Source: an uncultured Paracoccaceae bacterium
Lineage (GTDB): Bacteria > Pseudomonadota > Alphaproteobacteria > Rhodobacterales > Rhodobacteraceae
Assembly (NCBI GenBank): GCA_951812305.1
Contig: CATOSB010000002.1
Location: 1,240,001 to 1,304,000, forward strand
Length of the DNA: 64,000 bases
Direction: 5' to 3'
The position numbers and the translations under genes are program-made. The notes beneath the pieces are model-generated. The model was not told where the DNA came from. It ran no database searches and worked only from the letters and a program-made list of their open reading frames with translations. Positions 37,432-47,524 of the stretch are shown one piece after another; within the stretch, counting starts at the first letter, position 1, and each line of letters opens with the position of its first letter.

Positions 37432-38621
37432 CTTACCACCCTTCAATTTAGCCAGACATCCCAGAGCTTGGGGATTTTGGCATAACCTGCGAGGCATCGT
37501 CGGATAGCACGAAGGCCTGTCTTGAAGAGAGAGCATAAGGACCTTCGGGCTTTTCGAATCCCCTTTTTTCGCCGCGTATTGCGACGTGGTGCTCTTCGTT
37601 TGCTCCGGTTGAAACAGCCCAGTACATGGCGATTGCCAGCACCAAAATGAGGCGGGCCAATCGATCCGGCTTTTTGATCTGGCTTTGAGTAATTTCAAAG
37701 CCCCGGGTTTTGAAGTCGGAGAACATGGCTTCAATTCCCCAACGCATTCCATAATCGAGCACCTTGTACTCGGACGGTGCTGCATTCATGGCAATAATCC
37801 AAGGCTCTTTGTGCCCCTCTTCGTGAAGCACTCCAATGTTGCTAAAGACGCCCGTTCCGTAAAGCTCAGCGTTTACAAGCCCTTCGGGCATCAGTTGGGC
37901 AATTTCGCGCGTCATCATCTCGCCACCCTGATGTTGCAGTGTGATATTTCCCTTCATGCGCAGCCGGTAGTCCCATCCAGCCTCCTGGCACCATGCGACC
38001 AATCGGGCGGTTCCATAAAACCGATCTCCCGCCAGCAACACACGCGCATCCGCCGGGAGCCATGGGCGGACTGCTTCCAAAAGCTCATGTTGCACGCGCC
38101 ATCCAATCGGCCCTTTGGTCTGGCGTACACGCCAGGCGACCGGGAGGGCCCGATCCCGCATCCGCACCGATAACATCAAAACCTCATGCCCTTCGTTGAG
38201 CTTGCTTTGATCAAGGGCCACCACAATCGTTTCTCCGGCCTCACACTGGCGGCGGAAAATTTCACCAACATAGGCCTGCATGATCTCATCAGTATCGATG
38301 TGAGGATTGCCCAGAACCCGCGAAATGTATTGATAGCGGTGGTCCACAGAGCCGATATCGCGGGGCAGAGCAGCCGCATTTTCCATCAGATTGACGCTGC
38401 GCGTGTTCAAAATCACGCTTGCTATGATGCACAATCCCTCCCGGCGCGACTTGTGATACCCGAGCAAGCGGTCCTGAAAATCCGCCTCAACCTTCGAATA
38501 AAGCTCTGAAAAACAAACATTTCCCAACAAACCAGCCTCCAATATCAGCAGTGGAGACTCCTTGAATCACACAGATCAGACAAACGTCAAATCAGATCCG
38601 GAAATTTTGAAGGGTGGTAAG
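37432..38621 (-). mobile_element. IS4-family element, copy 2 (1190 bp)
   Basis: The ends match copy 1. The 9-bp direct repeat CCTTTTTCG (37423-37431 and 38622-38630) includes the last base of the neighbouring IS66. It therefore inserted after IS66 copy B. Confidence 0.92.
37448..38542 (-). CDS. IS4-family transposase
   Basis: This is an intact 364-aa transposase with the Y-R-E-K signature (YGMRWGIEAMFSDFK). The protein reads the same as the 4391-5485 copy. Confidence 0.93.
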   Translation of the reverse strand: MEAGLLGNVCFSELYSKVEADFQDRLLGYHKSRREGLCIIASVILNTRSVNLMENAAALPRDIGSVDHRYQYISRVLGNPHIDTDEIMQAYVGEIFRRQCEAGETIVVALDQSKLNEGHEVLMLSVRMRDRALPVAWRVRQTKGPIGWRVQHELLEAVRPWLPADARVLLAGDRFYGTARLVAWCQEAGWDYRLRMKGNITLQHQGGEMMTREIAQLMPEGLVNAELYGTGVFSNIGVLHEEGHKEPWIIAMNAAPSEYKVLDYGMRWGIEAMFSDFKTRGFEITQSQIKKPDRLARLILVLAIAMYWAVSTGANEEHHVAIRGEKRGFEKPEGPYALSSRQAFVLSDDASQVMPKSPSSGMSG

Positions 38622-38622
38622 C

Positions 38623-39553
38623 CTTTTTCGATCTCTTCGATGGCCTTGAGTTCGCGCAAGTGATGCGCCCCGCAGAGGGCGTGGGCGTCCACTCCGCTCA
38701 TATGGGCGTAGTAGGGTTTCCAGTGATCATGAATGATCGTCCCGCCGGTCAGGAAGGTTGGAACAGCACCGCGTTTGGCGCTGATGCGGTAATGGGTGAA
38801 GGCGGTATCGCAGATCGTGTGCAGCCAGTGCAGCTTGCCGGCAACACGAAGTCCGGTCTCGTCCAGATGCCGAACGCCGCCTTCGGCAAGCCGGGCGAGA
38901 ATGTGTTCAACCACGACACCCATCTTATTTGCCGCGCCGCGCGTCCAGTTGGTCACGCTGGCCGCGCACAAGCTGGTGGCCCCAAACAGGTCGCGCATAA
39001 GCTGGCAGACCCGATCCTCGGGTATCAGCTGCTGAACATTGCAATAGACCGCCACTGCCCGCATGCGCGTGCCATATTGCACATGCGCGGCCACGCCATC
39101 GGGAAAGCCAGCCGTCGTCGTGGCTCGACAATGGTCGCAACAATAAACCGCCGCCTGATGCTCGGTGACCTCCAGGCGTGGCGCAGGCAAGTCGAACACC
39201 TGACGCTTCTCGATCCCTTTCACCATCTCCGCCGTCAGGGCGCTCTGACAGGCGCTGCAATGCGTCGCCTCATGCCGTTCGACAAAGTCGGGTGTTGACG
39301 TCTGGCGCAGGGTGTCGCCCCGGTGGCCAACTTGGCCGCCACTTTTCTTTCCGGATTTGCCACGCAGGCTGCGCGGGGCTGGCTTCTTCAGGCCATCACT
39401 TGAAGGGGGCTTGCTGCTATTGCTGCTGTTCTTGGCCAACTGTCGGCGCAGGTCCGTGATCTCTTCCGCCATGCTCGCCAACGCAGCTTCAAGCTCAGCG
39501 ATCCGACGCAGAGCCGTGGCGAGAAGTTGTTCAAGGGCGGCAACCTGATCCAT
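38623..39553 (-). pseudogene. tnpC: tnpC of IS66 copy A, 5' fragment
   Basis: This is the N-terminal two thirds of TnpC, from MDQVAALEQL to HLRELKAIEEIEK. The frame then runs on into the IS4 end. The coiled coil, Cys-pair region and first two catalytic Asp regions are present; the Glu region is missing. Confidence 0.85.
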
Positions 39554-39700
39554 CCCACCACTGATTCAGAGAAATCAACCCGGCGCCACAGAATTCAGAC
39601 AAGAAAGAAAAAAACACGCGCAAAATGGCAAATTCGACTCACCATAAAACTGACAATAACACTCAAACGTGGGGGGTGCTTGGGAGTTACCTTAATAGGA

Positions 39701-41338
39701 CTATTTCGTTGCTCTCATAACCAGCGTTTGTTCGACGCCAGCTTTCATTACTATTTGTTGCTCCGGAAATCCCGCATCTTTTGGAAAGCCGGTGATCGTA
39801 TACGTGCCCGGCAGAAGAATCAGCGGCTGGTTCGAACTGCGCACCTTTCCGCGCCGCACGCCTTCTGGCGCAATGAACACCCGCTCGGGCGTTAGCTCGT
39901 TGCCCGCCTTGTCCTGGTAGATCACAGTTAACCCACCAGCAGGCACATCGATTTCCATCACCTGATCTGGTTCGCGCGTTACTACGATTTCGGTCTCGAA
40001 GACGTTAACGTCGTCCAGCCGCAATATGTATGTTCCCGGCGTCACCAGCCCGCCGCTTGAATTGTTCACTTTGTGCTTTCGTTCGCCATTCTGCCAAAGC
40101 TCTGCTGTGGGTTTGCCTTTCAACTGAATGCCATTGGCCGTGCCCAGCGCCTTTATCATCAGCCGCACTTCAATATCAGCCTCAAACGAGATCGTTTTCA
40201 CATCTCCGTCGACAAAGCTTTCAGTCACAGAAATCGGTTCGCTTGTGCCCCGCAATTTTGAGTGGAATTCGAGAATTCCTTCCGGTACGAATGCGGTTTC
40301 ATCACCTTTGAAGCTGCCGATCTTTTTGCCGTCCTGAAATACGGTGACAACGGTTGCGCGAAGCTCTTCACCCTCCATGGCAAATGTCGCAGAGACCTCC
40401 GGCGGGCGCACTGCCTGGACGATACCATTCGTTCGCCCGTGTTCGGCAACCGTAACCGGAATTGTAACGGGCTTGTAAACCGCGCCACCAACCACCTGCA
40501 CGCCGGCGGTTAGCGTGTATTCCCCGGGTTCCGGTGTGAAGCGATTGAATGTTTCGACCTCAATTACATCGCCCGACGCGCTCGTCAGCGTTCCGGCACC
40601 TTTTTGACGTGCACCATCATCCGTCACCACAATCAGTGCAAAATCCGGTACGGTTTCCTGTGGCTCCGGTGCCGGGGTGCCAGGGTCCGGTGCATCACCC
40701 GCATCGGCAGTAATCTCCAACGCCGCACCCAGACTGTCGACAAGTTCGCCTGCGGAAAACGCATCACGATATTCGGTCCCCGCAGCATCGGCGATACACT
40801 CCATCGCGGCGCGTTCTTTGCCCTTGAGGCCTAAGCCAACCACGTGAACGGCGATGTCAACATTCCGGTCACGCCACGCCTGTACCAGCGCACAAGGGTC
40901 CGCATCGCAACTTTCGATGCCATCGCTGATCAGAATGATCGATCCGGAGCGTTCGCCGAAGTCATCCAACGCCTGGCGAAAACTCAGGTCAATTGGCGTG
41001 CGGCCCGTCGGTCGCACTGACTCCATCGCCTTGATCATGTCACCCGCAACGCCTGAAGGCTTACTGAACGGCACCACCAGTTCACTATCGCTGCAATCGT
41101 CCTTGCGACGGTGCCCATACATGCGCAAAGCCACCTCGCGGCCAGAAAAATCCCGACCCACAAGTTCCCGCATCGCAATTCGCGCGGCCTCGTATTTGCG
41201 CGAGCTGTCAGGCAATGCCGCCCACATGGAATTGGAACTGTCATAGATGATATAGACGCCTTCGGGATTTTGCGCCTGTGCCTTCGCGGAAAACCCAACC
41301 AACAGAATGAATGTGACCGCCGATAGAAATCGGAACAT
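39701..41338 (-). CDS. Exported von Willebrand factor A domain protein
   Basis: This 545-aa protein has a signal peptide (MFRFLSAVTFILLVGFSAKA, then QAQ). A vWA domain follows with a complete MIDAS start at residues 33-37 (DSSNS), TPIDLSFRQAL and ILISDGIESCDADPC. The long C-terminal half is beta-rich with repeated PGTYxL/PGxYTI units (for example PGEYTLTAGV, PGTYILRLDD, PGTYTITGFP), which look like carboxypeptidase-regulatory-like folds. It is probably periplasmic or surface-located and protein-binding. The stop lies just beyond the nested IS block, with the exported-protein gene 34451-35269 formerly next. Confidence 0.85.
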   Translation of the reverse strand: MFRFLSAVTFILLVGFSAKAQAQNPEGVYIIYDSSNSMWAALPDSSRKYEAARIAMRELVGRDFSGREVALRMYGHRRKDDCSDSELVVPFSKPSGVAGDMIKAMESVRPTGRTPIDLSFRQALDDFGERSGSIILISDGIESCDADPCALVQAWRDRNVDIAVHVVGLGLKGKERAAMECIADAAGTEYRDAFSAGELVDSLGAALEITADAGDAPDPGTPAPEPQETVPDFALIVVTDDGARQKGAGTLTSASGDVIEVETFNRFTPEPGEYTLTAGVQVVGGAVYKPVTIPVTVAEHGRTNGIVQAVRPPEVSATFAMEGEELRATVVTVFQDGKKIGSFKGDETAFVPEGILEFHSKLRGTSEPISVTESFVDGDVKTISFEADIEVRLMIKALGTANGIQLKGKPTAELWQNGERKHKVNNSSGGLVTPGTYILRLDDVNVFETEIVVTREPDQVMEIDVPAGGLTVIYQDKAGNELTPERVFIAPEGVRRGKVRSSNQPLILLPGTYTITGFPKDAGFPEQQIVMKAGVEQTLVMRATK

Positions 41339-41488
41339 GGCGCCCCCCCAATATTCGCAATTACAGTAACGACAAACATTGATTTCACAATACCGAAGCA
41401 ACACCCTGTGGGAAAGCCGACAGGTCGGATTGGCGCGTGTGAAATGTGAGTGCCGGGCCGACACGAGCGCAATGCTGTCGCCGGAACC

Positions 41489-41505
41489 GCGGGGTCTGAC
41501 CCCGC
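41489..41505. terminator. Hairpin between gntR and the vWA gene
   Basis: GCGGGGTC/GACCCCGC is a perfect 8-bp stem just downstream of the gntR stop. No T-run follows on the minus strand, so factor-independent termination is uncertain. Otherwise 41339-41515 shows nothing recognisable. Confidence 0.45.
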
Positions 41506-41515
41506 ACACTCTGCG

Positions 41516-42226
41516 TCACTCGACACTTTCCAGACTTTGTGCGCCCAACGCTTCTGCGCCATCAAGATAGATCGAAGAAATTCCGCTGCGGACCGCGTCA
41601 ACCACCTGATCCTTGCGATGAACAATATGGCGCGCAAGTTCACTGGCTGCGGCATCCGCATTGCGATCCAGCACTGCGTCAAGGATTGCGCGATGCTCGG
41701 CCTTTGAATCCTTCACGCGCCGACCCATCCGTACCCAGCGAATAAAGCGAATGCGATCATTTATTCCCATAAGAGTACGCAGTAATTCGTGATTTCCGGA
41801 CATCCGCGCAATTCCAAGATGAAAGGCTTCATCGAACGTCACCGCCTGCGCAATCGTCAATCCTTTGACAATCAACCCTTTTCCCTTTGTTTCGGTGGCG
41901 AATTCATTCAGGTCATCATCACTGGCCCTTTGGGCCGCCATCCGGACCGCAGCAGTCTCAACCACGTTTCGCATTTCATACAGATTGAAGATGTCTTGCG
42001 GGTCTAGCGGGCGGCAAAAGAACCCAGTACCGGGGCGAAACTCGATCAGCTGTTCGGCGACAAGGCGGTTCATCGCCTCGCGCACGGGTGTCCGGCTGAC
42101 GCCCAGCTCGCGCGCCAACGCACCTTCGTTTATGCGCTCGCCGGGGCGAATGCCAAAACCGGCGGCGCGGGATTTGATTTGATCGTATATGTCGGAAACG
42201 CGGGTTACCTGAACAGGCTGGGCCAT
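41516..42226 (-). CDS. GntR-family transcriptional regulator (FCD type)
   Basis: This 236-aa regulator has an N-terminal winged helix (INEGALARELGVSRTPVREAMNRLV) and an all-helical FCD effector domain (EMRNVVETAAVRMAAQRAS, then FHLGIARMSGNHELLRTLMG). The FCD metal-binding His and Asp positions are plausible in DEAFHLGIA and AEHRAILDAV. It diverges from the catabolic cluster starting at 42317. A CTGTATACAG palindrome lies between them, so it probably controls that cluster and itself. FCD regulators usually respond to organic acids or amino-acid-derived ligands. Confidence 0.9.
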   Translation of the reverse strand: MAQPVQVTRVSDIYDQIKSRAAGFGIRPGERINEGALARELGVSRTPVREAMNRLVAEQLIEFRPGTGFFCRPLDPQDIFNLYEMRNVVETAAVRMAAQRASDDDLNEFATETKGKGLIVKGLTIAQAVTFDEAFHLGIARMSGNHELLRTLMGINDRIRFIRWVRMGRRVKDSKAEHRAILDAVLDRNADAAASELARHIVHRKDQVVDAVRSGISSIYLDGAEALGAQSLESVE

Positions 42227-42282
42227 CGGATCGCTCGCTTAGTTGCTTGACAATTAGACCGACTCAGCTTCAAAATACAACC

Positions 42283-42292
42283 CTGTATACAG
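42283..42292. promoter_or_regulatory. Candidate GntR operator
   Basis: CTGTATACAG is a perfect palindrome 25-34 bp before the ThDP-enzyme start and 57 bp before the gntR start. Its GTATAC core is like operators reported for FCD-type GntR regulators. A role as operator is inferred from position and sequence. Confidence 0.6.
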
Positions 42293-42316
42293 CTTTGCGC
42301 ACAGAAAGCCTGTCAA

Positions 42317-44011
42317 ATGTCCGACCGAAAAAACGAACCAAACGGCGCAGAGGCTTTGGTGCGGATGCTTGATGCGTACGATGTTCGGCACATGTTTGGC
42401 CTGTGCGGCGATACGACCTTACCGCTTTACGACGCATTGCACCGCCTTGATCACTCGATCACCCATTTCCTGACCCGTGATGAACGTCACGCGGCATACA
42501 TGGCCGACGCATATGCGCGGGTGACCGGCAAGCCCGGCGTTTGCGAGGGGCCATCGGGTGGCGGCGCAACCTATATCCTGCCGGGTTTGGTTGAGGCGAA
42601 TGACAGCTCGGTCCCGATAATGTCAATCACCACCGATGTTGCCACAACATCGCGCGGGAAATATCCGCTGACCGAACTTGATCAGGTCGCATTAATGCGG
42701 CCGCTGACGAAATGGAACACATCGCTGGACAACGCCGCGCGCTTGCCAGCTGCGGTTCGGCAGGCCTTTCGCGCCCTGACAACCGGCCGCCCCGGCGCCG
42801 TACATCTTGCGCTGCCTTTTGATACGCAAAAAGCGCCGGTTGACGATGCAGAAATATATGCTGACCCCCGTCACGCTTCGTTCCCGGCAGACCGAACGGC
42901 ACCAGAAGAAGACGCGATCCGCGCGGCGGCAGATGCGCTGTCCGGGGCGAAGTCTGCACTTGCCATATGCGGCGGCGGACCGGTTCTGGCAGGCGCGGAA
43001 CAGGCGTTGCAACAACTGGCCGAGATGCTTGAATTACCGATCGCAACCACGGTCAGCGGGCAGGGAAGCATTGCTGAAACCCATCCGCTTGCTGTCGGTG
43101 TCGTGGGGTCCAACGGCGGAGTCGATGCAACACGCGACGTCGTCGATGCATCAGATGTGGTTCTGTTCATAGGTTGCCGTGCCGGATCGGTCACGACGGA
43201 GCGGTGGCGCTCACCGGCACCGGGAAAAACAATCATCCACATCGACAGCGACCCGATGGTTCTGGGCGCAAATTACAAGACCGACGTGGCAGTCTGCGCA
43301 GATGCGAATCTCGCGCTTGAGGCCCTTGTCGAGGAATGCGCAAATCGTCAGATGCTGCCACAAAATGGCACAAACCGCGCGTCGGAGGCTTGGGAACGGA
43401 AGCTTGCTGACTTTGGACCTCTGGCCGCCAGTCGCGAACGGCCAATACGCCCTGAGTCAGTCATGCAATCCTTGATGGATGTTCTGCCGGAGGATGCCGT
43501 TATTTGTGCCGATCCAGGCACACCCTGCCCCTATTTCAGCGCGCATTACCGATGGCGCAAGCCGGGGCGGCATTTCATCACCAACCGCGCACATGGTGCG
43601 CTTGGGTATTCGCTGGCCGCGTCGATGGGCGCGCAGGTCGGACGGCCTGACGCCAAGGTTCTCGCGGTCATGGGCGACGGATCCTTCGGCTTTTCCTGCG
43701 GCGAGTTTGAAACGCTGGTGCGCTACAACATCCCGATCACGGCTGTCGTGTTTTCGAATGCCACATACGGCTGGATCAAGGCCGGTCAGGATTCCGGTTT
43801 TGGCAAGCGGTATTACAATGTAGATTTCGGCCGGACCGACCACGCCGCGGTCGCGCGCGCCTTTGGCGTCAAAAGCTGGACAGTGGAAGACCCCGAACAA
43901 TTGACCGCCGTGTTGCGCGAAGCCGTTGCTCATAACGGACCAAGTCTTGTCGACGTCATCAGCCAGCCCCTGCATGAAGCGGCCGCGCCTGTCAGCGAAT
44001 GGGTGGCCTGA
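42317..44011 (+). CDS. Thiamine-diphosphate-dependent enzyme (acetolactate synthase-like)
   Basis: This 564-aa enzyme has the three-domain ThDP layout. The N-terminal pyrimidine-binding part has HFLTRDERHAAYMADAYARV, with the activator acid. A central domain follows, then the PP-binding motif GDGSFGFSCGEFE with the matching Asn in VVFSNATYGW. It belongs to the acetolactate synthase / decarboxylase superfamily. The exact reaction cannot be told from sequence. First gene of the cluster, it may act on a 2-oxo acid generated by the downstream enzymes. Confidence 0.85.
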   Translation: MSDRKNEPNGAEALVRMLDAYDVRHMFGLCGDTTLPLYDALHRLDHSITHFLTRDERHAAYMADAYARVTGKPGVCEGPSGGGATYILPGLVEANDSSVPIMSITTDVATTSRGKYPLTELDQVALMRPLTKWNTSLDNAARLPAAVRQAFRALTTGRPGAVHLALPFDTQKAPVDDAEIYADPRHASFPADRTAPEEDAIRAAADALSGAKSALAICGGGPVLAGAEQALQQLAEMLELPIATTVSGQGSIAETHPLAVGVVGSNGGVDATRDVVDASDVVLFIGCRAGSVTTERWRSPAPGKTIIHIDSDPMVLGANYKTDVAVCADANLALEALVEECANRQMLPQNGTNRASEAWERKLADFGPLAASRERPIRPESVMQSLMDVLPEDAVICADPGTPCPYFSAHYRWRKPGRHFITNRAHGALGYSLAASMGAQVGRPDAKVLAVMGDGSFGFSCGEFETLVRYNIPITAVVFSNATYGWIKAGQDSGFGKRYYNVDFGRTDHAAVARAFGVKSWTVEDPEQLTAVLREAVAHNGPSLVDVISQPLHEAAAPVSEWVA

Positions 44012-44044
44012 TGAGGCCCCAGTTCGACGCCGAAAGATTAAGCG

Positions 44045-45166
44045 ATGAGTGACCTCGACCAGAAAATCATTGCGTTTGACCTGTGGCATCTGTCGCTGCC
44101 CGTCACGTCGCGGCGCGACCACGGGATCGGCACGATTGAGGGCGCATTTGATGTAATTGTCCTTCGGCTGACCGCCGAAGACGGCAGCGAAGGTTGGGGA
44201 GAGGCGAGCCCGTGGGCACCGTTTACCGGGTCGCCAGAGGCCAGCTTTGCCGCGCTGGATCGCTACATTCGCCCGCATGTCGTTGGACAGCTGGTCGCTG
44301 GCAGCGCCGCCATCATGGACACCGCGCGACGGGCGGTCGCCCATGCGACAGAGGCCAAGGCCGCGCTTGAATCGGCGCTTTTCGATCTGCAAGGGCGTAT
44401 CCTTGGTGCGCCGGTATGGGCGCTTCTCGGCGGCAAGTGTCGAAATGAAATTCCCTTAAGCGTCTCAATCGCAAATCCGGATTTCGACGCCGATAAGGAA
44501 TTGATGGAGCGTATCGCCGAAGATGGCGTCGGAATCGTAAAACTGAAAACCGGATTCAGGGATCAGGCATTCGATCTGTTACGGCTGGAATACATCCGCA
44601 AAAATCACCCGAAATTCGACATCCGCATAGACTACAATCAGGGCCTGCATCCGCACAACGCCGTTCAAAAGGTGCAGGAAGCGGCCAATTTTCAACCCAC
44701 ATTCATCGAACAACCGGTGGCGGCGCATCATTTTCAGCTGATGAAAGATATTCGCGCAGCGATTGACGTGCCGCTCTTGGCAGATGAATCCGTATTCGGA
44801 CCGGAAGACATGGTTCGAGCAATTCAAGAACGGATATGCGACGGCGTTTCGGTCAAGGTCATGAAATCCGGCGGTATGACACGCGGGCAAACCGTCGCAC
44901 GCATCGCGGCGGCGGCAGGCATGTCCGCCTATGGCGGTGATATGTTCGAGACTGGCCTCGCGCATCTTGCGGGCACCCATATGATCGCCGCCACGCCTGA
45001 AATCACGTTGGGGTGCGAGTTCTATCACGCCAGGTATCATCTGACGGAAGACATTCTAGCGGATCCGTTTCCATGCCAGGGCGGTGCCGTGCAAATCCCG
45101 GATGGCCCTGGGCTTGGATATGTGCCGGACGTAGACAAACTCGAACACTACAAGAGAACGCCATGA
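44045..45166 (+). CDS. Enolase-superfamily enzyme (muconate cycloisomerase-like)
   Basis: This 373-aa protein belongs to the mandelate racemase/muconate lactonizing group. It has the K-x-K motif ([10 protein letters not shown]), metal ligands in IRIDYNQ, FIEQPV and LLADES, and the second catalytic Lys in SVKVMKSGG. This layout fits the MLE subgroup, which includes cycloisomerases, epimerases and proline-derivative dehydratases. The substrate is unknown. Given the DadA-like and 5-oxoprolinase neighbours, an amino- or imino-acid substrate is a reasonable guess. It overlaps the next start by 4 bp. Confidence 0.82.
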   Translation: MSDLDQKIIAFDLWHLSLPVTSRRDHGIGTIEGAFDVIVLRLTAEDGSEGWGEASPWAPFTGSPEASFAALDRYIRPHVVGQLVAGSAAIMDTARRAVAHATEAKAALESALFDLQGRILGAPVWALLGGKCRNEIPLSVSIANPDFDADKELMERIAEDGVGIVKLKTGFRDQAFDLLRLEYIRKNHPKFDIRIDYNQGLHPHNAVQKVQEAANFQPTFIEQPVAAHHFQLMKDIRAAIDVPLLADESVFGPEDMVRAIQERICDGVSVKVMKSGGMTRGQTVARIAAAAGMSAYGGDMFETGLAHLAGTHMIAATPEITLGCEFYHARYHLTEDILADPFPCQGGAVQIPDGPGLGYVPDVDKLEHYKRTP

Positions 45167-46404
45167 AGCACGTCGCAATCATCGGGGCCGGAATCGTCGG
45201 TGTTTCGACAGCACTTTGGCTTTTGCGTGATGGACATAAAGTAACGCTCATCGACCGCGAAGGCCCCGGCGAAGGCACCAGCTATGGCAATGCCGGTGTA
45301 CTTGCGTCAAATTCCATCGTTCCGGTAACCGGGCCGGGATTGATGCGCAAAGCACCGCGAATGCTTTTCGATCCTAACCAGCCTCTGTTTCTGAAGTGGT
45401 CCTATCTGCCGAAACTGCTGCCTTGGCTAAGAAAATACCTTTCACACGCAAATGCCGAGGACACGCGCCGGATAGCGGGTGCTCTCGCTGGTATCGTCGG
45501 GGACAGTCTGGCCGAACATCAGTCGCTTTCGCGCGGCACAAAGGCAGAGCGCTGGGTCGTTCCGTGCGATTATACCTTCGCCTATAACGACCGCGCGCAT
45601 TTCGAGACAGATGCGTTTGGCTGGTCGCTTCGCGGCGAAAACGGCTATGAATGGGAGGAACTGGAAGGCGCGGCTTTTCAGGAATACGAGCCGTCAATTT
45701 CTCAATCTTTGGGCTTTGGCGTCCGCAGTGGCGATCACGGGCGGATTACGGACCCCGGACAATATGTCAAAGATCTCGCGGCAGAGGCTCAGACCTTAGG
45801 GGCCAAGCTGCTCAAGTCAGATGTCGAGGACATCGTGCGCAACAACGGACAGGTCACCGGCATTCGCGCGAGCGGAGAGACCTTCGACTGTGACGCGGTC
45901 GTCATCGCAACCGGCGTCTGGTCAGGCCCACTTTGCGCCAAGCTCGGGCTTAAGGTTCCGCTGGAAAGTGAACGTGGGTATCACATCGAATTCTGGAACC
46001 CGTCGATTGCACCGCAACGTCCAATCATGGTCGCATCTGGCAAGTTCGTAATGACGCCGATGGAGGGGCGCCTTCGCGCCGCAGGCATTGTCGAATTTGG
46101 CGGTCTGGAACGGGAACCGTCGCGACCACCATTCAATCTGCTTTTGCGATCTGTAAAGGCCGCGCTTCCCGGACTGACATGGGATGACATGACTGAATGG
46201 ATGGGCCACCGGCCTGCGCCAAGCGATTCGATCCCGGTGATCGGTGAACTTCCCGGCCTTAAAGGCGCGTACACGGGGTTTGGACATCACCATATCGGGT
46301 TAACCGGGGGTCCAAAAACGGGGCGAATGCTGGCGCAAATGATTGGCGGCAAACAAGCAAATGTTGACCTTGAGGCGTATTCGCCTGCAAGGTTCGCGGG
46401 TTAG
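45163..46404 (+). CDS. FAD-dependent amino-acid oxidase (DadA-like)
   Basis: This 413-aa flavoprotein has an N-terminal GIVG-type dinucleotide motif ([21 protein letters not shown]). It also has [15 protein letters not shown], typical of DadA-like D-amino-acid dehydrogenases, and a C-terminal FAD contact ([16 protein letters not shown]). ATG 45163 is chosen because it overlaps the previous stop (ATGA) and places the FAD motif at the N-terminus. It probably oxidises a D-amino or imino acid with electrons going to the respiratory chain. Confidence 0.88.
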   Translation: MKHVAIIGAGIVGVSTALWLLRDGHKVTLIDREGPGEGTSYGNAGVLASNSIVPVTGPGLMRKAPRMLFDPNQPLFLKWSYLPKLLPWLRKYLSHANAEDTRRIAGALAGIVGDSLAEHQSLSRGTKAERWVVPCDYTFAYNDRAHFETDAFGWSLRGENGYEWEELEGAAFQEYEPSISQSLGFGVRSGDHGRITDPGQYVKDLAAEAQTLGAKLLKSDVEDIVRNNGQVTGIRASGETFDCDAVVIATGVWSGPLCAKLGLKVPLESERGYHIEFWNPSIAPQRPIMVASGKFVMTPMEGRLRAAGIVEFGGLEREPSRPPFNLLLRSVKAALPGLTWDDMTEWMGHRPAPSDSIPVIGELPGLKGAYTGFGHHHIGLTGGPKTGRMLAQMIGGKQANVDLEAYSPARFAG

Positions 46405-46449
46405 CGCCCGATTCAATGGGTGCAAAGAGTTCATAATGGGAGGAAAAAT

Positions 46450-47442
46450 ATGAAAACGCTGACAAAACTAATGACCGCTACGGCGATCACCGCCGTGGCG
46501 ACAATCGGCGCACAAGCCGGCAGCCATGCGCAGAAATGGGACATGCCAATGGCCTATTCGGCGACCAACTTCCACTCTGAAAATGGTGTGAAGTTTGCCG
46601 ACTGCGTGCGTGAAGGCACCGGCGGTGCAATTGACATCACGGTTCATGCTTCCGGTTCGTTGTTCAAGGGCGCGGATATCAAGCGTGCGGTTCAGACCGG
46701 CCAGGTGCCGATAGGTGAGCGCCTGCTTTCGGGTCACCAGAACGAAAATGCTGTCTTTGGATTTGACTCGGTGCCGTTCCTTGCGACGTCGTTTGACGCC
46801 TCGGCAGACCTTTTCAAGGCCGCCAAACCGAAACTGGAGGCGATTCTGGCTGACCAGAACCTGACGCTTCTGTATTCGGTGCCGTGGCCGCCGCAGGGTC
46901 TGTATTTCCGTGACGAAGTGACGTCTGTCGCCGACATGGAAGGCATCAAGTTCCGCAGCTACAACAATGCAACTGCGCGTTTGGCGGAATTGACAGGCAT
47001 GGCGCCAATCCCGATCGAAGCTGCAGAGATCAGCCAGGCATTTGCAACTGGCGTTGCGGATTCGATGATCTCGTCCGGCGCGACCGGATACGACCGCAAG
47101 GTATGGGAATCGCTGAATTATTTCTACGAGGTAGACGCCTGGTTGCCCTATAACCACGTGATGGTGAATTCGGAGGTCTGGGCCGATGTGTCAGATGAAA
47201 ACAAAGCCGCAATGATGGCTTGTGCCGAAACCGCTGCGGCGGACGGTCTGGAAGCATCCAAGGCCTATACCCAGTTCACGCTGGACGGTTTGCGCGAAGG
47301 CGGCATGACCGTCGGACCGGCAAGCGAACAGATGGTCGGCGAGTTGAAGGCAATTGGCGAAACCATGACCGCCGAGTGGCTGGAAGCTGCCGGCGAAGAT
47401 GGCGCGGCAATCGTTGATGGTTTCATGGCCATGATGCAGTAG
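46450..47442 (+). CDS. TRAP transporter substrate-binding protein (DctP family)
   Basis: This 330-aa periplasmic protein has a signal peptide (MKTLTKLMTATAITAVATIG, then AQAGSHA). The DctP-type pattern includes the Arg-containing strand GIKFRSYNNATARLAELTGM, where the Arg usually binds a carboxylate. Start 46450 has a GGGAGG ribosome-binding site. It is followed by a stable hairpin and then the Q and M permease genes, so it is probably made in excess over the membrane parts. A carboxylated substrate is expected. Confidence 0.92.
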   Translation: MKTLTKLMTATAITAVATIGAQAGSHAQKWDMPMAYSATNFHSENGVKFADCVREGTGGAIDITVHASGSLFKGADIKRAVQTGQVPIGERLLSGHQNENAVFGFDSVPFLATSFDASADLFKAAKPKLEAILADQNLTLLYSVPWPPQGLYFRDEVTSVADMEGIKFRSYNNATARLAELTGMAPIPIEAAEISQAFATGVADSMISSGATGYDRKVWESLNYFYEVDAWLPYNHVMVNSEVWADVSDENKAAMMACAETAAADGLEASKAYTQFTLDGLREGGMTVGPASEQMVGELKAIGETMTAEWLEAAGEDGAAIVDGFMAMMQ

Positions 47443-47465
47443 GCCGTAGGTCTACCGAAAAAAGT

Positions 47466-47494
47466 CCCCGACCCGGATTTAACCCGGGTCGGGG
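47466..47494 (+). terminator. Intra-operon hairpin after the TRAP binding-protein gene
   Basis: CCCCGACCCGG/CCGGGTCGGGG forms an 11-bp perfect stem with a 7-base loop, directly between the dctP and dctQ genes. It lacks a strong T-run. It probably reduces read-through or protects the upstream mRNA, giving more binding protein than permease. Confidence 0.6.
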
Positions 47495-47524
47495 TCAATA
47501 AATACCGGGACGGGGGATGTTAAA

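Larger units (their letters stand above)
35284..39690 (-). mobile_element. IS66-family element, copy A, interrupted by IS66 and IS4
   Basis: The outer element has perfect IS66 ends and the duplication CTTAATAG (35276-35283 and 39691-39698). Its body is split between 35823 and 38623 by a second IS66 (35824-37423, duplication CTTTTTCG) and by an IS4 (37432-38621, duplication CCTTTTTCG). The order of events is copy A, then copy B into A, then IS4 into the B/A junction. Confidence 0.93.
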
